From Azospirillum thermophilum (GTDB taxonomy: Bacteria; Pseudomonadota; Alphaproteobacteria; Azospirillales; Azospirillaceae): a DNA stretch of 64,000 bases. The notes under the pieces were generated by a model that did not search any database, had not been told where the DNA came from, and saw only the letters and a program-made list of their open reading frames with translations. This document shows positions 12,882 through 23,827 of this stretch, piece after piece. Numbering within the stretch: the stretch's first letter is position 1; every line of letters starts with the position of its first letter. The stretch covers positions 1 through 64,000 of the forward strand of contig NZ_CP029352.1 in the NCBI RefSeq assembly GCF_003130795.1, given 5' to 3'. Made by a program: the position numbers and the translations under genes.

Positions 12882-13361
12882 ATGGCACAGGTGGGGAAGC
12901 GGACGATGCGGCGCGGCGGCCCGGCGGATGGGCGGCGCTCCGGCAAGCCGGTGCCGGTCGCGGGCCTGGCCGGGCTGCTGCTGGCCGGAGGGCTTCTGCT
13001 CGGCGGCTGCGCCGTGCCGGCGGCGGTCACCGGCACCTATCTGGCGGCCGAGGGCACCTCGCTGAACAGCACCAAGAAGACGCTGGCCGACCATCTGGTG
13101 TCCGCCGCGACGGGCGAGGACTGCTCGACCCTCTCCTTCACCAACACCGGCACCTACTGCCCGGAGAAGGTCGTGGTCGACCGGTCGCGCGTCTATTGCT
13201 ACCGCACGCTGGCCGACGTGGACTGCCACCACATCCCCGACCCCTACAAGAACGGCAACACCGCGCTGGCCAGCCCGCCGCCGGACCGCCGCGTCCTGCC
13301 GCGCAACCGCGGCTGGATCGACGACTGGCAGGTGCCGCCGCAGGCCCAGCCGTCGAACTGA
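12882..13361 (+). CDS. Putative lipoprotein of unknown function
   Basis: About 159 residues from ATG 12882. A hydrophobic stretch ends in the lipobox LLGGC near residue 43, so the mature protein should be lipid-anchored. The mature part has four more cysteines (GEDCS, GTYCP, VYCYR, DVDCH) and a proline-rich end. ATG at 12906 and an upstream GTG-like extension at 12843 are alternative starts; 12882 gives a normal-length leader after GGGACGG. Lies 76 bases after the small secreted protein, possibly co-transcribed. Confidence 0.7.
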   Translation: MAQVGKRTMRRGGPADGRRSGKPVPVAGLAGLLLAGGLLLGGCAVPAAVTGTYLAAEGTSLNSTKKTLADHLVSAATGEDCSTLSFTNTGTYCPEKVVVDRSRVYCYRTLADVDCHHIPDPYKNGNTALASPPPDRRVLPRNRGWIDDWQVPPQAQPSN

Positions 13362-13388
13362 GCCAGCCGTCGAACCGAGAGGGTGCGG

Positions 13389-13838
13389 TCAGCGGACCTT
13401 CTTCGCCGCGAAGGCCTTGGCGATCGCCATCATCGACTTTTCATGGGAGACCCCGTCGGGCGGCGGGGCGCTCACCGCGGCGGGACGCGGGCGCGGATCG
13501 GGCGCGCGGCCGGCGGCCGGCGACGCCTCGTCCGGATCGCGGCCCATGCGGTCGAGCAGGCTTTCCAGCGCCTCGCGGCTGAGGCCGGAGGCGCGGCCGG
13601 CCCCACCGCCGGCGGCGGGACGGGCCGCCGGCCGGTCGGACGGGGCGCGGGCGGCGGGACGGCCGGCCCGCTCGATGGCGGCGGCGGCGATGGCCTTCAG
13701 GAAGGGCTGCGCGATGCCCCGCAGCAGGTCGGGATCCTCGACCGCCCAGCCCATCAGGATCTTCTGCGCGGCGGCCCGGCTGCCCTTGGCCGCCTGGATC
13801 GCCTCGCGCACCTTGCCGTCCACGTAAGAGCTGCTCAT
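13389..13838 (-). CDS. Hypothetical protein, 149 aa
   Basis: Not recognised. The N-terminal 55 residues (SSSYVDGKVREAIQAAKGSR onward) look like a small helical domain, followed by an Ala/Pro/Arg-rich low-complexity middle, a short helix around SREALESLLDRMG, and a basic helical end (AIAKAFAAKKVR). No signal peptide. It is convergent with the lipoprotein gene. The coherent N-terminus and codon use favour a real gene. Confidence 0.6.
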   Translation of the reverse strand: MSSSYVDGKVREAIQAAKGSRAAAQKILMGWAVEDPDLLRGIAQPFLKAIAAAAIERAGRPAARAPSDRPAARPAAGGGAGRASGLSREALESLLDRMGRDPDEASPAAGRAPDPRPRPAAVSAPPPDGVSHEKSMMAIAKAFAAKKVR

Positions 13839-14008
13839 AGCCCGCGCGCCTCCCTCCGCCGTGACCGCGACGCATTACCCGGGTCGCCGCGGCCAGCGCG
13901 ACGACTGTCGATCCTTTTCGGTTAACAAAGGGTTGCGTGACAAAAGCCCGCGCAATCGGGCATCGTCAGACGGTTGCGCCCGCCGCGGCGCTCGGGAATA
14001 GTGGTTCG

Positions 14009-14662
14009 ATGCTGATCGAGACCTTCGCCGACCTGATCTGCCCCTGGTGCTACATCGGCAAGCGCCGGCTCGACCGCGCGCTGGCCGACCGGCCGGGCCT
14101 GCGGGTCGACGTCCGCTGGCAGCCCTTCCAGCTCAACCCCGACATGCCGGCCGGCGGCATGGACCGCGCCGCCTATCTGGCCGCCAAGTTCGGCGGGACG
14201 GAGCGGGCGCGCCACGTCTACCGCATGATCGAGGAGACGGCGGACCGTGACGGGCTTCCCCTGGCGCTCGACCGCATCCGGCGCACGCCCAACAGCCTGG
14301 ACGCCCACCGGCTGGTGCGGATCGCCGGCCGGCGCGGGCTGGGCAGCGCCATGGCCGACGCGCTGTTCGCCGCCTATTTCTGCGAGGGGCTGGACATCGG
14401 CGACCACGACACGCTGGCCGCCGCCGCCGTCCCGCTGGGCTTCGATGTCCAGGAGGTGAAGCGGCTGCTGGCGGGCGACGCGGAGGTCGCGGCGGTGCAG
14501 GCGGCCGACGGGCTGGCGCGGCAGATGGGGCTGCAGGCGGTGCCCTGCTACATCTTCAACCGGCGCTATGCGCTGTCCGGCGCGCAGGAGCCGGCGAGCT
14601 TCCTCCCCCTGCTCGACCTCGGCGCGGAAGAGCCGGAGGCCCTGTCCGTGGTCGCCGGCTGA
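14009..14662 (+). CDS. DsbA-family oxidoreductase (FrnE/2-hydroxychromene isomerase-like)
   Basis: 217 residues with a thioredoxin fold. It begins ETFADLICPWCYIGKRR, giving a CPWC active site at residues 11-14, then WQPFQLNPDMP and the DAHRLVRIAGRRG block that mark the FrnE-like branch of the DsbA superfamily, followed by GLQAVPCYIFN with the cis-proline loop near residue 180. No signal peptide, so it acts in the cytoplasm, likely as a thiol oxidoreductase or isomerase. ATG at 14009 excludes a non-family upstream extension to 13937. arfB follows after 8 bases, probably in the same transcript. Confidence 0.85.
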   Translation: MLIETFADLICPWCYIGKRRLDRALADRPGLRVDVRWQPFQLNPDMPAGGMDRAAYLAAKFGGTERARHVYRMIEETADRDGLPLALDRIRRTPNSLDAHRLVRIAGRRGLGSAMADALFAAYFCEGLDIGDHDTLAAAAVPLGFDVQEVKRLLAGDAEVAAVQAADGLARQMGLQAVPCYIFNRRYALSGAQEPASFLPLLDLGAEEPEALSVVAG

Positions 14663-14670
14663 CGGGCGCC

Positions 14671-15099
14671 ATGCTGAAGAGGATCCGCGTCACCCACCGC
14701 ATCTCGCTGAACGAGGACGAGATCGAGGAGAGCTTCGTCCGCGCCTCCGGCCCGGGCGGCCAGCACGTCAACAAGACGGAGACGGCGGTCCAATTGCGGT
14801 TCGATGTGCGCAACTCCCCCAGCCTGCCGGACGACGTGCGCTATCGGCTGGAGCGGCTGGCCGGCCACCGGCTGACCCAGGACGGCGTGCTGATCCTGGT
14901 CGCCGACCGGCAGCGCAGCCAGATCCGCAACCGGCAGGAGGCGCTGGAACGGCTGATCGAGCTGATCCGCGAGGCCGCCATCCCGCCGACTCCGCGCCGC
15001 CCGACCAAGCCGACCAAGGCGTCCAAGCAGCGCCGGCTCGAGTCGAAGTCGCAGCGGTCGGAGGTCAAGAGGATGCGCAGCGCCCGCCACGACGACTGA
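14671..15099 (+). CDS. arfB: Alternative ribosome-rescue factor / peptidyl-tRNA hydrolase ArfB
   Basis: 142 residues. The class I release-factor GGQ motif lies at residues 27-31 (GPGGQHVNK) and there is no stop-codon-reading domain, as in ArfB (YaeJ) and mitochondrial ICT1. The lysine/arginine-rich tail from about residue 108 matches the segment that enters the empty mRNA channel of stalled ribosomes. Hydrolyses peptidyl-tRNA on non-stop ribosomes. The TGA overlaps the left end of the hairpin-rich element at 15098. Confidence 0.93.
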   Translation: MLKRIRVTHRISLNEDEIEESFVRASGPGGQHVNKTETAVQLRFDVRNSPSLPDDVRYRLERLAGHRLTQDGVLILVADRQRSQIRNRQEALERLIELIREAAIPPTPRRPTKPTKASKQRRLESKSQRSEVKRMRSARHDD

Positions 15100-15255
15100 T
15101 ACCGTCGAGCGTAAGGTTTGACTTACGGTCGAGGGTAAGGGCCGCGGCTGCGGCCCCGCAGGCACATGCCTGCGAAGGCGAGCGGCCGGATGGCCGCGCC
15201 CGCCGTTTGAGGGCGGGCATAAAGCTGACGGGTCAGGCTTTATGCCGATAGTATC
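15098..15255. repeat. Hairpin-mosaic intergenic element with imperfect terminal inverted repeats
   Basis: 158 bases filling the gap between convergent arfB and ksgA. The ends GATACCGTCG (15098) and CGATAGTATC (15246) are inverted with 8 of 10 matches. Inside are stem-loops at 15110-15127 (CGTAAG/CTTACG), 15141-15154, 15157-15174 (CGCAGGC/GCCTGCG), 15182-15197 (GCGGCC/GGCCGC), 15198-15218 (GCCCGCC/GGCGGGC) and 15217-15245 (GCATAAAGC/GCTTTATGC). The loop GTTTGA occurs twice. It resembles REP/MITE-type mosaics and could also end both transcripts. No second copy noticed in this window. Confidence 0.6.
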
Positions 15256-15258
15256 GGG

Positions 15259-16127
15259 TCAGGCCGTGTCGCGCCGGCGGAACGCCCGGGCCAGCGCGGC
15301 GAAGCCGGCGACGTCCACCTCCTCCGCCCGGGCGGTCGGGGCGATGCCGACCTCCTCCAGCAGCGACTCGGCGTCGCCCAGCGACTTCAGGCTCTGCCGC
15401 AGCATCTTGCGGCGCTGGCCGAAGGCGGCGGCGGTGACCTGCTCCAGGGCGCGCCACTCCGCCGGCTCCGGCACGGCACGCGGGGTCAGGTGGACGACCG
15501 TCGACTCGACCTTCGGCGGCGGGGTGAAGGCACGCGGCGGCAGGTTGAACAGCACGCGCGCCTCGGCCCGCCACTGGGTGATGACCGACAGGCGGCCGTA
15601 GGCCTTGCTGCCGGGCTTCGCCACCAGCCGGTCGGCGACCTCCTTCTGGAACATCAGCGTCAGGCTGACATACTCCTCGATCCGCGCCAGCCAGCCGAGC
15701 AGCAGCGGGGTCGCGACGTTGTAGGGCAGGTTCGCCACGATGGCCCGCGGGCCGGGGCGATCTCCACCGGATCGACGGTCAGGGCGTCGGCCTCGACGAT
15801 GCTCAGCCGGCCGGCGGAGGCGGCGAGCACGTCCTGCAGCGCCTCGACGAAGCGGTGGTCGCGCTCCACCGCGATGACGGCGCGGGCGTTGGTGGCGAGC
15901 AGGGCGCGGGTCAGCCCGCCGGGGCCGGGGCCGACCTCCACCACCGTGACGCCGGCCATGTCGCCGGCCGAGCGCGCGATGCGGCCGGTCAGGTTGAGGT
16001 CGAGCAGGAAGTTCTGCCCCAGCGCCTTGCGGGCATCCAGCCCGAAGCGGGCGATGACCTCGCGCAGCGGCGGCAGGGCATGGGGATCGAAGGCAGCGGC
16101 GGGCGGAGCGGAGTCGCGGTCGGTCAT
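15259..16127 (-). CDS. rsmA: 16S rRNA (adenine1518-N6/adenine1519-N6)-dimethyltransferase, frameshifted as sequenced
   Basis: KsgA/RsmA, which dimethylates two adenines near the 3' end of 16S rRNA in late 30S assembly. The N-terminal part shows [20 protein letters not shown] and the SAM loop [15 protein letters not shown]; the C-terminal part continues with [12 protein letters not shown] (catalytic NLPY) and [20 protein letters not shown]. The two halves are in different frames: the break is at the GGGG run 15754-15757, where one extra base restores the expected sequence. Probably a sequencing error. ATG at 16127 gives a normal start. Follows the secreted protein gene at 16193. Confidence 0.9.
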
Positions 16128-16192
16128 GCGCTGCTTATAGGCCGGCACGGGGGCGCCCGTCACGCGGGATGGTGGCCGCACCGCAGGACGCT

Positions 16193-16765
16193 TCAGCCCT
16201 CCACCCGCAGCAGGATGCCCTCCCCCGTCGAATCGAGCCGGCCGCTGCACACCACCCGGCGGCCGTCGGCGAAGGCCTGGGCGGCGCCCGGACCGACCGT
16301 GACCTGCAGGATGACGCGGTCGACCATCTGCTCCCCCAGGTCGGCGGGCCGGTCGCCGCGCCGGCCCTCATGGGCGAAGACGCTCTCCAGATACCAGCTC
16401 GCCCCGCCGCTGCCCTGAGGCGCGCCATGGACCAGCGTGCCGGCGATGCGGCCGTAGAGGTCGCGGCAGACGTCTCCGCTGCGGTTGGCCGGCAGTTCCA
16501 CGAAGGTGACATAGAGCAGGATGCGGCGGTCCGGCGGCCGGTAGAAGACGCCGGTCCGCTCGACGGTGGAGCGGGTCTCGCGCGCCACCGCATCGACGGC
16601 GCGGTCGAGATCCTCGCGCAGCCGCACCATGCCCCAGTCGAGCAGGGTGACCGGCTCCCCCGCCAGCCAGTCCAGGGCATCGCGTCCGCCGCCCGGCCGC
16701 TGGGCGCCGGCCGGCCAGACGGCCAGCGCGGCGAGCCCGAGGACGGCGATGGCGATGCCCTTCAT
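16193..16765 (-). CDS. Secreted protein of unknown function, 190 aa
   Basis: Not recognised. Starts with a clear signal peptide (basic start, hydrophobic core, cleavage after WPAGA near residue 21). The mature 169 residues hold a segment [17 protein letters not shown], a beta-rich middle with [20 protein letters not shown] and two cysteines (CRD and VVCSG) that could pair. It lies 65 bases upstream of ksgA on the same strand and 33 bases after the alpha/beta hydrolase, so it is probably in an operon with them. Confidence 0.7.
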   Translation of the reverse strand: MKGIAIAVLGLAALAVWPAGAQRPGGGRDALDWLAGEPVTLLDWGMVRLREDLDRAVDAVARETRSTVERTGVFYRPPDRRILLYVTFVELPANRSGDVCRDLYGRIAGTLVHGAPQGSGGASWYLESVFAHEGRRGDRPADLGEQMVDRVILQVTVGPGAAQAFADGRRVVCSGRLDSTGEGILLRVEG

Positions 16766-16798
16766 GCGCGGCGGCCTCCGGCCCTGGTTGCGGAACCC

Positions 16799-17644
16799 CT
16801 ACCCTTCCAGCAGGAAGCTGCGGACGACGGCCTTCTGCTCCTCGACCATCAGCGAGGGGGCGTGGCCGGTGCCGGCGATCTCCACCACCCGGGCGCCGGG
16901 GCCGCGGCGGCCCATCTCCTCGGCCGTCCCGGCGGTCAGCAGGTCGGAATCGGCGCCGCGCAGCACCAGGACCGGGCAGCGGATGCGGTCCCACACCGCC
17001 CACAGATCGACGTCGCCGATCGGCTGCGTCTTGAAGGCGTCGCCGATGCCGGGATCATAGGCGAGGCCGAAGCGCCCGTCCGGCAGGCGGCGGGCGCCGT
17101 GCTCCGCCATGTGGCGCCAGCACTCGTCGGGCAGCCGGCCGAAGCCCATCAGGACGAAGCGCAGGTAGGACTCGACGGCCGCGATGTCCTCGAACACCGG
17201 GTCCTTGCCGACATAGTCGGCGATGCGCTGCAGCCCGGCCTTGGCGACGAAGGGCCCGACATCGTTGATCACCAGCCGGCGGATCGGGCTGTTCGGCTGG
17301 GCGGCCAGCATCATGCCGATCAGCCCGCCCATCGAGGTGCCGACCCAGTCCAGCTCCGCCACCCCCAGCCGGGCGATCAGGGCGTTCATGTCGGCGCAAT
17401 ATTGCGGATAGCCGTAGAGCGCCGGGACCGGCAGCCAGTCGCTGCGCCCCCGCCCCACCACGTCGGGGCAGGCTACGCGGTAGCGGTCGGCGAGGTCGAG
17501 CGCCAGCGCGTCGAAGTCGCGGCCGTTGCGCGTCAGGCCATGGACGCACACCGCGGTGCGGGCGGCATCGTCGCGCCCCCACTGGGTGTAGGCGACCTTG
17601 TGGAAGCCCGCTGGGCTGAGGCCGAGAAAGCTGCGTTCAGACAT
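16799..17644 (-). CDS. Alpha/beta-fold hydrolase
   Basis: 281 residues with the classic order: oxyanion-region VCVHGLTRNGRDFD near residue 33, nucleophile elbow GTSMGG with Ser104, acid in VLRGADSDLL near residue 225 and catalytic His in GTGHAPSL near residue 258. No signal peptide, so cytoplasmic. Substrate cannot be told from sequence; the close look is to carboxyl-ester or lactone hydrolases. ATG at 17644 is preferred over in-frame upstream codons that overlap the lytic-transglycosylase gene. Confidence 0.85.
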   Translation of the reverse strand: MSERSFLGLSPAGFHKVAYTQWGRDDAARTAVCVHGLTRNGRDFDALALDLADRYRVACPDVVGRGRSDWLPVPALYGYPQYCADMNALIARLGVAELDWVGTSMGGLIGMMLAAQPNSPIRRLVINDVGPFVAKAGLQRIADYVGKDPVFEDIAAVESYLRFVLMGFGRLPDECWRHMAEHGARRLPDGRFGLAYDPGIGDAFKTQPIGDVDLWAVWDRIRCPVLVLRGADSDLLTAGTAEEMGRRGPGARVVEIAGTGHAPSLMVEEQKAVVRSFLLEG

Positions 17645-17724
17645 CGGCACGGCGTGCGCACTCCCTGGTCTTGCGGGCTGGTCTCGGCGAGCCGCCGGCC
17701 GGGGTGGGGCCGGCCGGCCCCGCC

Positions 17725-18624
17725 TCAGCCCTTGTTCGGCTTCGACAGGTCGGCCGCCTGGCGGACCACCGCCGGCGAGGGTTCCGCGATGCGCGGGTCG
17801 AAGGGATGCCGCTCCGCCCCGTACATCTGCCGGATGATCCGCACATAGTTGCGCGTCTCCTCGTACGGGGGAATGCCCTTGTAGCGGTCGACCGCCTTTT
17901 CGCCCGCGTTGTAGCCGGCCAGCGCCAACGTCACGTCGCCCTGGAAGTAGGAGAGCAGCCAGCGCAGGTACTTCACCCCGCCGCGGATGTTCTCCGCCGG
18001 GTCGAAGATGTCGTGCACGGCGAAGCGCTCCGCCGTCTCCGGGATGAGCTGCATCAGGCCGGCGGCGTCCTTGGGCGACACGGCGTCGGTGCGGAAGGCG
18101 CTCTCCGCCTGGATCACCGCCAGGACGAGCGCCGGGTCGAGCCCGTGCTTCGCCGCGATGTCGTTGACCAGCTTGACGATCTCCGCCGGCGGCGGGGTCG
18201 GGCCGCGCAGCGGTCCGCCGCCCGACCGGCACCAGGGGCGGATCTGGCCCATGCGGCCGGGGATGTAGTTGACCTGCCGCCGCGCCTCGGGATGGCCGTT
18301 GCTGGCGGCGGCCCGCAGCCACGCCATGCCCAGCCGGCGGTCGCGCGCCACCCCGTTGCCGAACAGGTAGCGCTTGGCGAGCCGGAAGGCCGCCTGCGGG
18401 TCCCCGCGCTCCGCCGCGGCGCAGTCGGACAGGCGGTCGCCGGCAGCCGAAGCCGCCTTTGGCGTGGCACTGGAGACCGCCTTCGGCGTGGTACTGGAGG
18501 CCGCCTTCGGCGTAGTACTGGAGGCCGCCTTCGGCGGCGTGGCCTTCGAGGCCTCCGCGGCGCCGGCGGACGATGCCGCCACCGCGATCAGGCCTGCCGC
18601 CAGCAACGTCGAGATGCGCCCCAT
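17725..18624 (-). CDS. Sel1-repeat and lytic transglycosylase SLT-domain protein
   Basis: About 299 residues. A signal peptide (to about residue 25) is followed by an Ala/Ser/Thr/Pro-rich linker with tandem KAASSTTP units, a Sel1-like repeat pair (about 70-125) and an SLT lytic transglycosylase domain with the catalytic Glu in VIQAESAFR, then GLMQLIPETA and ALAGYNAG. It would cleave peptidoglycan glycan strands in the periplasm, for remodelling or to let envelope machines through. ATG at 18624 fits the leader; 18669 would add a non-leader-like extension. Confidence 0.88.
   Translation of the reverse strand: MGRISTLLAAGLIAVAASSAGAAEASKATPPKAASSTTPKAASSTTPKAVSSATPKAASAAGDRLSDCAAAERGDPQAAFRLAKRYLFGNGVARDRRLGMAWLRAAASNGHPEARRQVNYIPGRMGQIRPWCRSGGGPLRGPTPPPAEIVKLVNDIAAKHGLDPALVLAVIQAESAFRTDAVSPKDAAGLMQLIPETAERFAVHDIFDPAENIRGGVKYLRWLLSYFQGDVTLALAGYNAGEKAVDRYKGIPPYEETRNYVRIIRQMYGAERHPFDPRIAEPSPAVVRQAADLSKPNKG
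18452..18537 (-). repeat. 24-base in-frame tandem repeat encoding KAASSTTP units
   Basis: Three full 24-base units (18452-18475, 18476-18499, 18500-18523) and a partial fourth differ at only a few bases. They encode the linker between the signal peptide and Sel1 region of the SLT protein. Units in frame can expand or contract without breaking the gene. Confidence 0.85.
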
Positions 18625-18753
18625 CAACCGCCGATCCTCCTCAGTCCGGCGCGGAGTATGGGGATGCAATTCCGACTCGGCAAGCGTCCGTGCAATTCGT
18701 CACAATCAATACACGCGATGGGCGTGGCGCCATGACCTTGGCGGCGGGCGGGG

Positions 18754-19314
18754 TCAGGTCACCCACTGCCGGACGACGAGCGCCAGCGTCCGCGCCGCCT
18801 GCTTCACGCGCCGCGCCGCGGCGACCACCGCCAGCCAGGGCGGCAGCCCCTTCAGCCAGCCGAGCCAGGCCACCAGCCGGACATGGACCCAGGCGAAGGC
18901 CGGGATGGTCATCAGCTTGTCGCGGCCGAGGCGGAACAGCCGCTCCACCAGCGTGACCTTCAGCAGCTCGGCGACGGCGATGACCAGCGCGCCCTCCACC
19001 GGGCGGCCGGTGCCGACCAGCCAGGCGCCGACCGGCTTCGCCGGCTCCAGCACGATCAGCGGGACGAGGAAGAGGGCGAGCGTCGGATAGGGGCCGAGCC
19101 CGGAGACCCAGGCCGCGAAAAGGGCGAAGACGCGGCGGCGGCCGATCCAGGCGGCGAAGGGCCGGATCACCCAATAGACCAGCGCGTCGACCAGGAAGTA
19201 CAGCAGCGCCAGCACCGTCACGACGGGGCGCAGGACCGTGCGCAAGGCCGCCCGGATCGGGGCATGCGGGCCGGTCGGGCCGGGGTTTCCCGGCGGCGGG
19301 CTGGGGTCGGTCAT
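18754..19314 (-). CDS. Membrane protein of unknown function, 186 aa
   Basis: Not recognised. A proline/glycine-rich start is followed by hydrophobic segments at about 33-55 (LALLYFLVDALVYWVIRPF), 63-90 and 110-125, and a basic, partly amphipathic C-terminal half. No cysteines or known motifs. Convergent with nothing: it reads away from the divergent penicillin-acylase gene, with 128 bases between the two starts that must hold both promoters. Confidence 0.65.
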   Translation of the reverse strand: MTDPSPPPGNPGPTGPHAPIRAALRTVLRPVVTVLALLYFLVDALVYWVIRPFAAWIGRRRVFALFAAWVSGLGPYPTLALFLVPLIVLEPAKPVGAWLVGTGRPVEGALVIAVAELLKVTLVERLFRLGRDKLMTIPAFAWVHVRLVAWLGWLKGLPPWLAVVAAARRVKQAARTLALVVRQWVT

Positions 19315-19442
19315 CGCGGTTCCCTCGTGGCGTCACGCCCCCTCCTTTTACCGACGGCACCCCCCTACCACCAAGGCAAGCCTTCTGTTGCCGGCGGCGG
19401 GCTGTCAGGCTGGACGCGATCGCCACCCCTGACGGAGCCCCG

Positions 19443-21849
<2,407 letters not shown>

Positions 21850-21853
<4 letters not shown>

Positions 21854-23064
21854 CCATCACGTTGGACGACGTGCGCGCCGCCGCGGCGCGCATCGCGGGC
21901 CACATTTCCGCAACGCCGGCCGTGCCGGCGCCGCGGCTATCGGAACTGGCGGGCTGTACGATCCACCTGAAGCTGGAAAACCAGCACGCCACGGGCGCTT
22001 TCAAGGAGCGCGGCGCCGTCAACAAGCTGCTGTCGCTGAGCGAGGCCGAACGGCAGGCCGGCGTGATCGCCATGTCGGCCGGCAACCACGCCCAGGCGGT
22101 GGCCCGCCATGCCGGGCTGCTCGGCATCCGCTCGACCATCGTCATGCCCAACTTCACCCCCTTCACCAAGGTGGAGCGGACGCAGAGCCTGGGGGCGACC
22201 GTCCGGCTGCACGGCGACACGCTGAGCGACGCCGGCGCCTTCGCCAACGAGCTGGCGAAGCAGGAGGGCTACGTCTTCGTCCATCCCTATGACGACCCCT
22301 ACATCGCCGCCGGCCAGGGCACCGTCGCGCTGGAGTTCCTGGAGGCGGTGCCGGCGCTCGACACGCTGGTGGTGCCGATCGGCGGCGGCGGGCTGATGGC
22401 CGGCATCGCCGTGGCCGCCAAGGCGCTGAAGCCCGAACTGCGGCTGGTCGGCGTGCAGTGCAGCTTCTATCCCGCCATGCGGCAGGCGCTGGCCGGCAAG
22501 CCGATCGTCTGCGGCGGCGCCACCATCGCCGAGGGCATCGCCGTCAAGGCGCCCGGCGGGCTGACCCTGCCGATCATCCGCGAGCTGGTGGACGAGGTGG
22601 TCGAGGTCGGCGAGGCGCGGCTGGAGGAGGCGGTCTTCCGCCTCGCCACCATGCAGAAGACGGTCGCCGAGGGCGCCGGGGCGGCCGCCCTGGCGGCGGT
22701 GCTGGACAACCCGTCGCTGTTCGCCGGCCGCAGCGTCGGCGTGGTGGTCTCCGGCGGCAACATCGACGCCCGCATCCTGGCGCAGGTGATGATGCGCGGG
22801 CTGGTCTACGAGGGGCGGATCGTCCGGCTGCGCATCGGCATCACCGACGCCCCCGGCGCGCTGGCCCGCGTCGCCCGGCTGCTGGGCGAGGCCGGCGCCA
22901 ACATCGTGGAGGTGCACCACCAGCGCCTGTTCCACAATGTGCCGGTGAAGATGGCCGAGGTGGACGTCGTGCTGGAGACCCGCGACCAGAGCCATGTCCG
23001 GTCGCTGATCGCCGTGCTGCGCGAGGGCGGCTTCCCGACCGAGCTGATGAACGAGGTGTCGTGA
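21850..23064 (+). CDS. ilvA: Threonine ammonia-lyase with C-terminal ACT domain
   Basis: PLP enzyme deaminating threonine to 2-oxobutyrate for isoleucine synthesis or threonine breakdown. 404 residues: fold-type II core with the PLP lysine Lys52 in TGAFKERGA, the phosphate-binding glycine loop PIGGGGLMAG near residue 180, and an ACT regulatory domain from about residue 325 (RLRIGITDAPGALARVARLL). One ACT domain at this length is the tdcB/IlvA-short type, so the symbol is tentative. The ATG overlaps the end of the acylase gene (ATGA), a sign of coupling. Confidence 0.92.
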
Positions 23065-23146
23065 GGGCGGTCGGCGCCCCTGCAGGCGATCCGGAGTGTC
23101 AGGGGGCGGGCCGGAAGGTCCGCGCCGTGGGCTCCGGGTTCGCGTC

Positions 23147-23650
23147 CTACTCCGCCAGCGCCGCGTAGCCGCCGCGGAAGTAGAGAAGCGGCCTGCCGTC
23201 CGGACGGGAGGCCAGGCGGCGGACGCGGCCGACGACGATGACGTGGTCGCCGGCGTCGAACAGGTGCTCGCGGTCGCATTCCAGCGAGGCGAGGCAGCCG
23301 GCGAGGATCGGCACGCCGCTGTCCCAGCGCTCCACCGCCACGCCGCCCCAGCGCTCCTGCTGCTCGCGGCGGGAGAAGCGGACGGACAGGTCCTCCTGGT
23401 CGTCGGCCAGGATGTTGACGGCAAAGGACGGGGCGGCGGTGAAGGCGGCGAAGGACTGCGCCGCGCGGCCCAGGCAGAACTGCACCAGCGGCGGGTCGAG
23501 CGAGACGGAGGAGAAGGAGTTGACCGTCACGCCGACCGGCTGGCCGTCCGGCTCCAGGGTGGTGACGACCGCGATTCCGGTGGCGAAGCATCCCAGCGCA
23601 CTGCGGAAGGAGCGGGCATCGAAGGGGGAGGCGACGGTCGTGGCAGTCAT
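23147..23650 (-). CDS. Flavin reductase family protein
   Basis: 167 residues of the FMN-binding split-barrel type: FRSALGCFATGIAVVTT, VTVNSFSSVSLDPPLVQFCL and FAVNILADDQEDLSVRFS are typical of HpaC/ActVB-like NAD(P)H:flavin reductases that supply reduced flavin to a two-component monooxygenase. No monooxygenase gene is beside it. ATG at 23650; an in-frame upstream extension to 23719 is not family-like. Convergent with threonine ammonia-lyase. Confidence 0.88.
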   Translation of the reverse strand: MTATTVASPFDARSFRSALGCFATGIAVVTTLEPDGQPVGVTVNSFSSVSLDPPLVQFCLGRAAQSFAAFTAAPSFAVNILADDQEDLSVRFSRREQQERWGGVAVERWDSGVPILAGCLASLECDREHLFDAGDHVIVVGRVRRLASRPDGRPLLYFRGGYAALAE

Positions 23651-23743
23651 GGCAGCCTGTGCTGGCTCTGCGGAAACGGGCGAGGCTCCGGGCTTATCCC
23701 AGCGGGGCGCCGGGTGCAAGCCGCAACTGCCCGGTCCCGAGCG

Positions 23744-23758
23744 TTAAACTGATCTTAA
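23744..23758. promoter_or_regulatory. Perfect CtrA-type box upstream of motB
   Basis: TTAA-ACTGATC-TTAA matches the TTAA-N7-TTAA consensus of the response regulator CtrA exactly. It ends 70 bases before the motB start. CtrA control of motility genes is established in alphaproteobacteria, and cckA, which feeds CtrA, is in this window. Confidence 0.6.
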
Positions 23759-23827
23759 GGAAGCTGTCGCACCGTTCGATCGCGTCAACCGGCCGCGTCG
23801 ACCGCCGGCCCCGTTCCTGCGGACAGC

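Noticed and set aside
12484..13065. 193-residue plus-strand frame overlapping the two secreted proteins
   Set aside because: Overlaps genes with clear signal peptide and lipobox; composition typical of a shifted frame.
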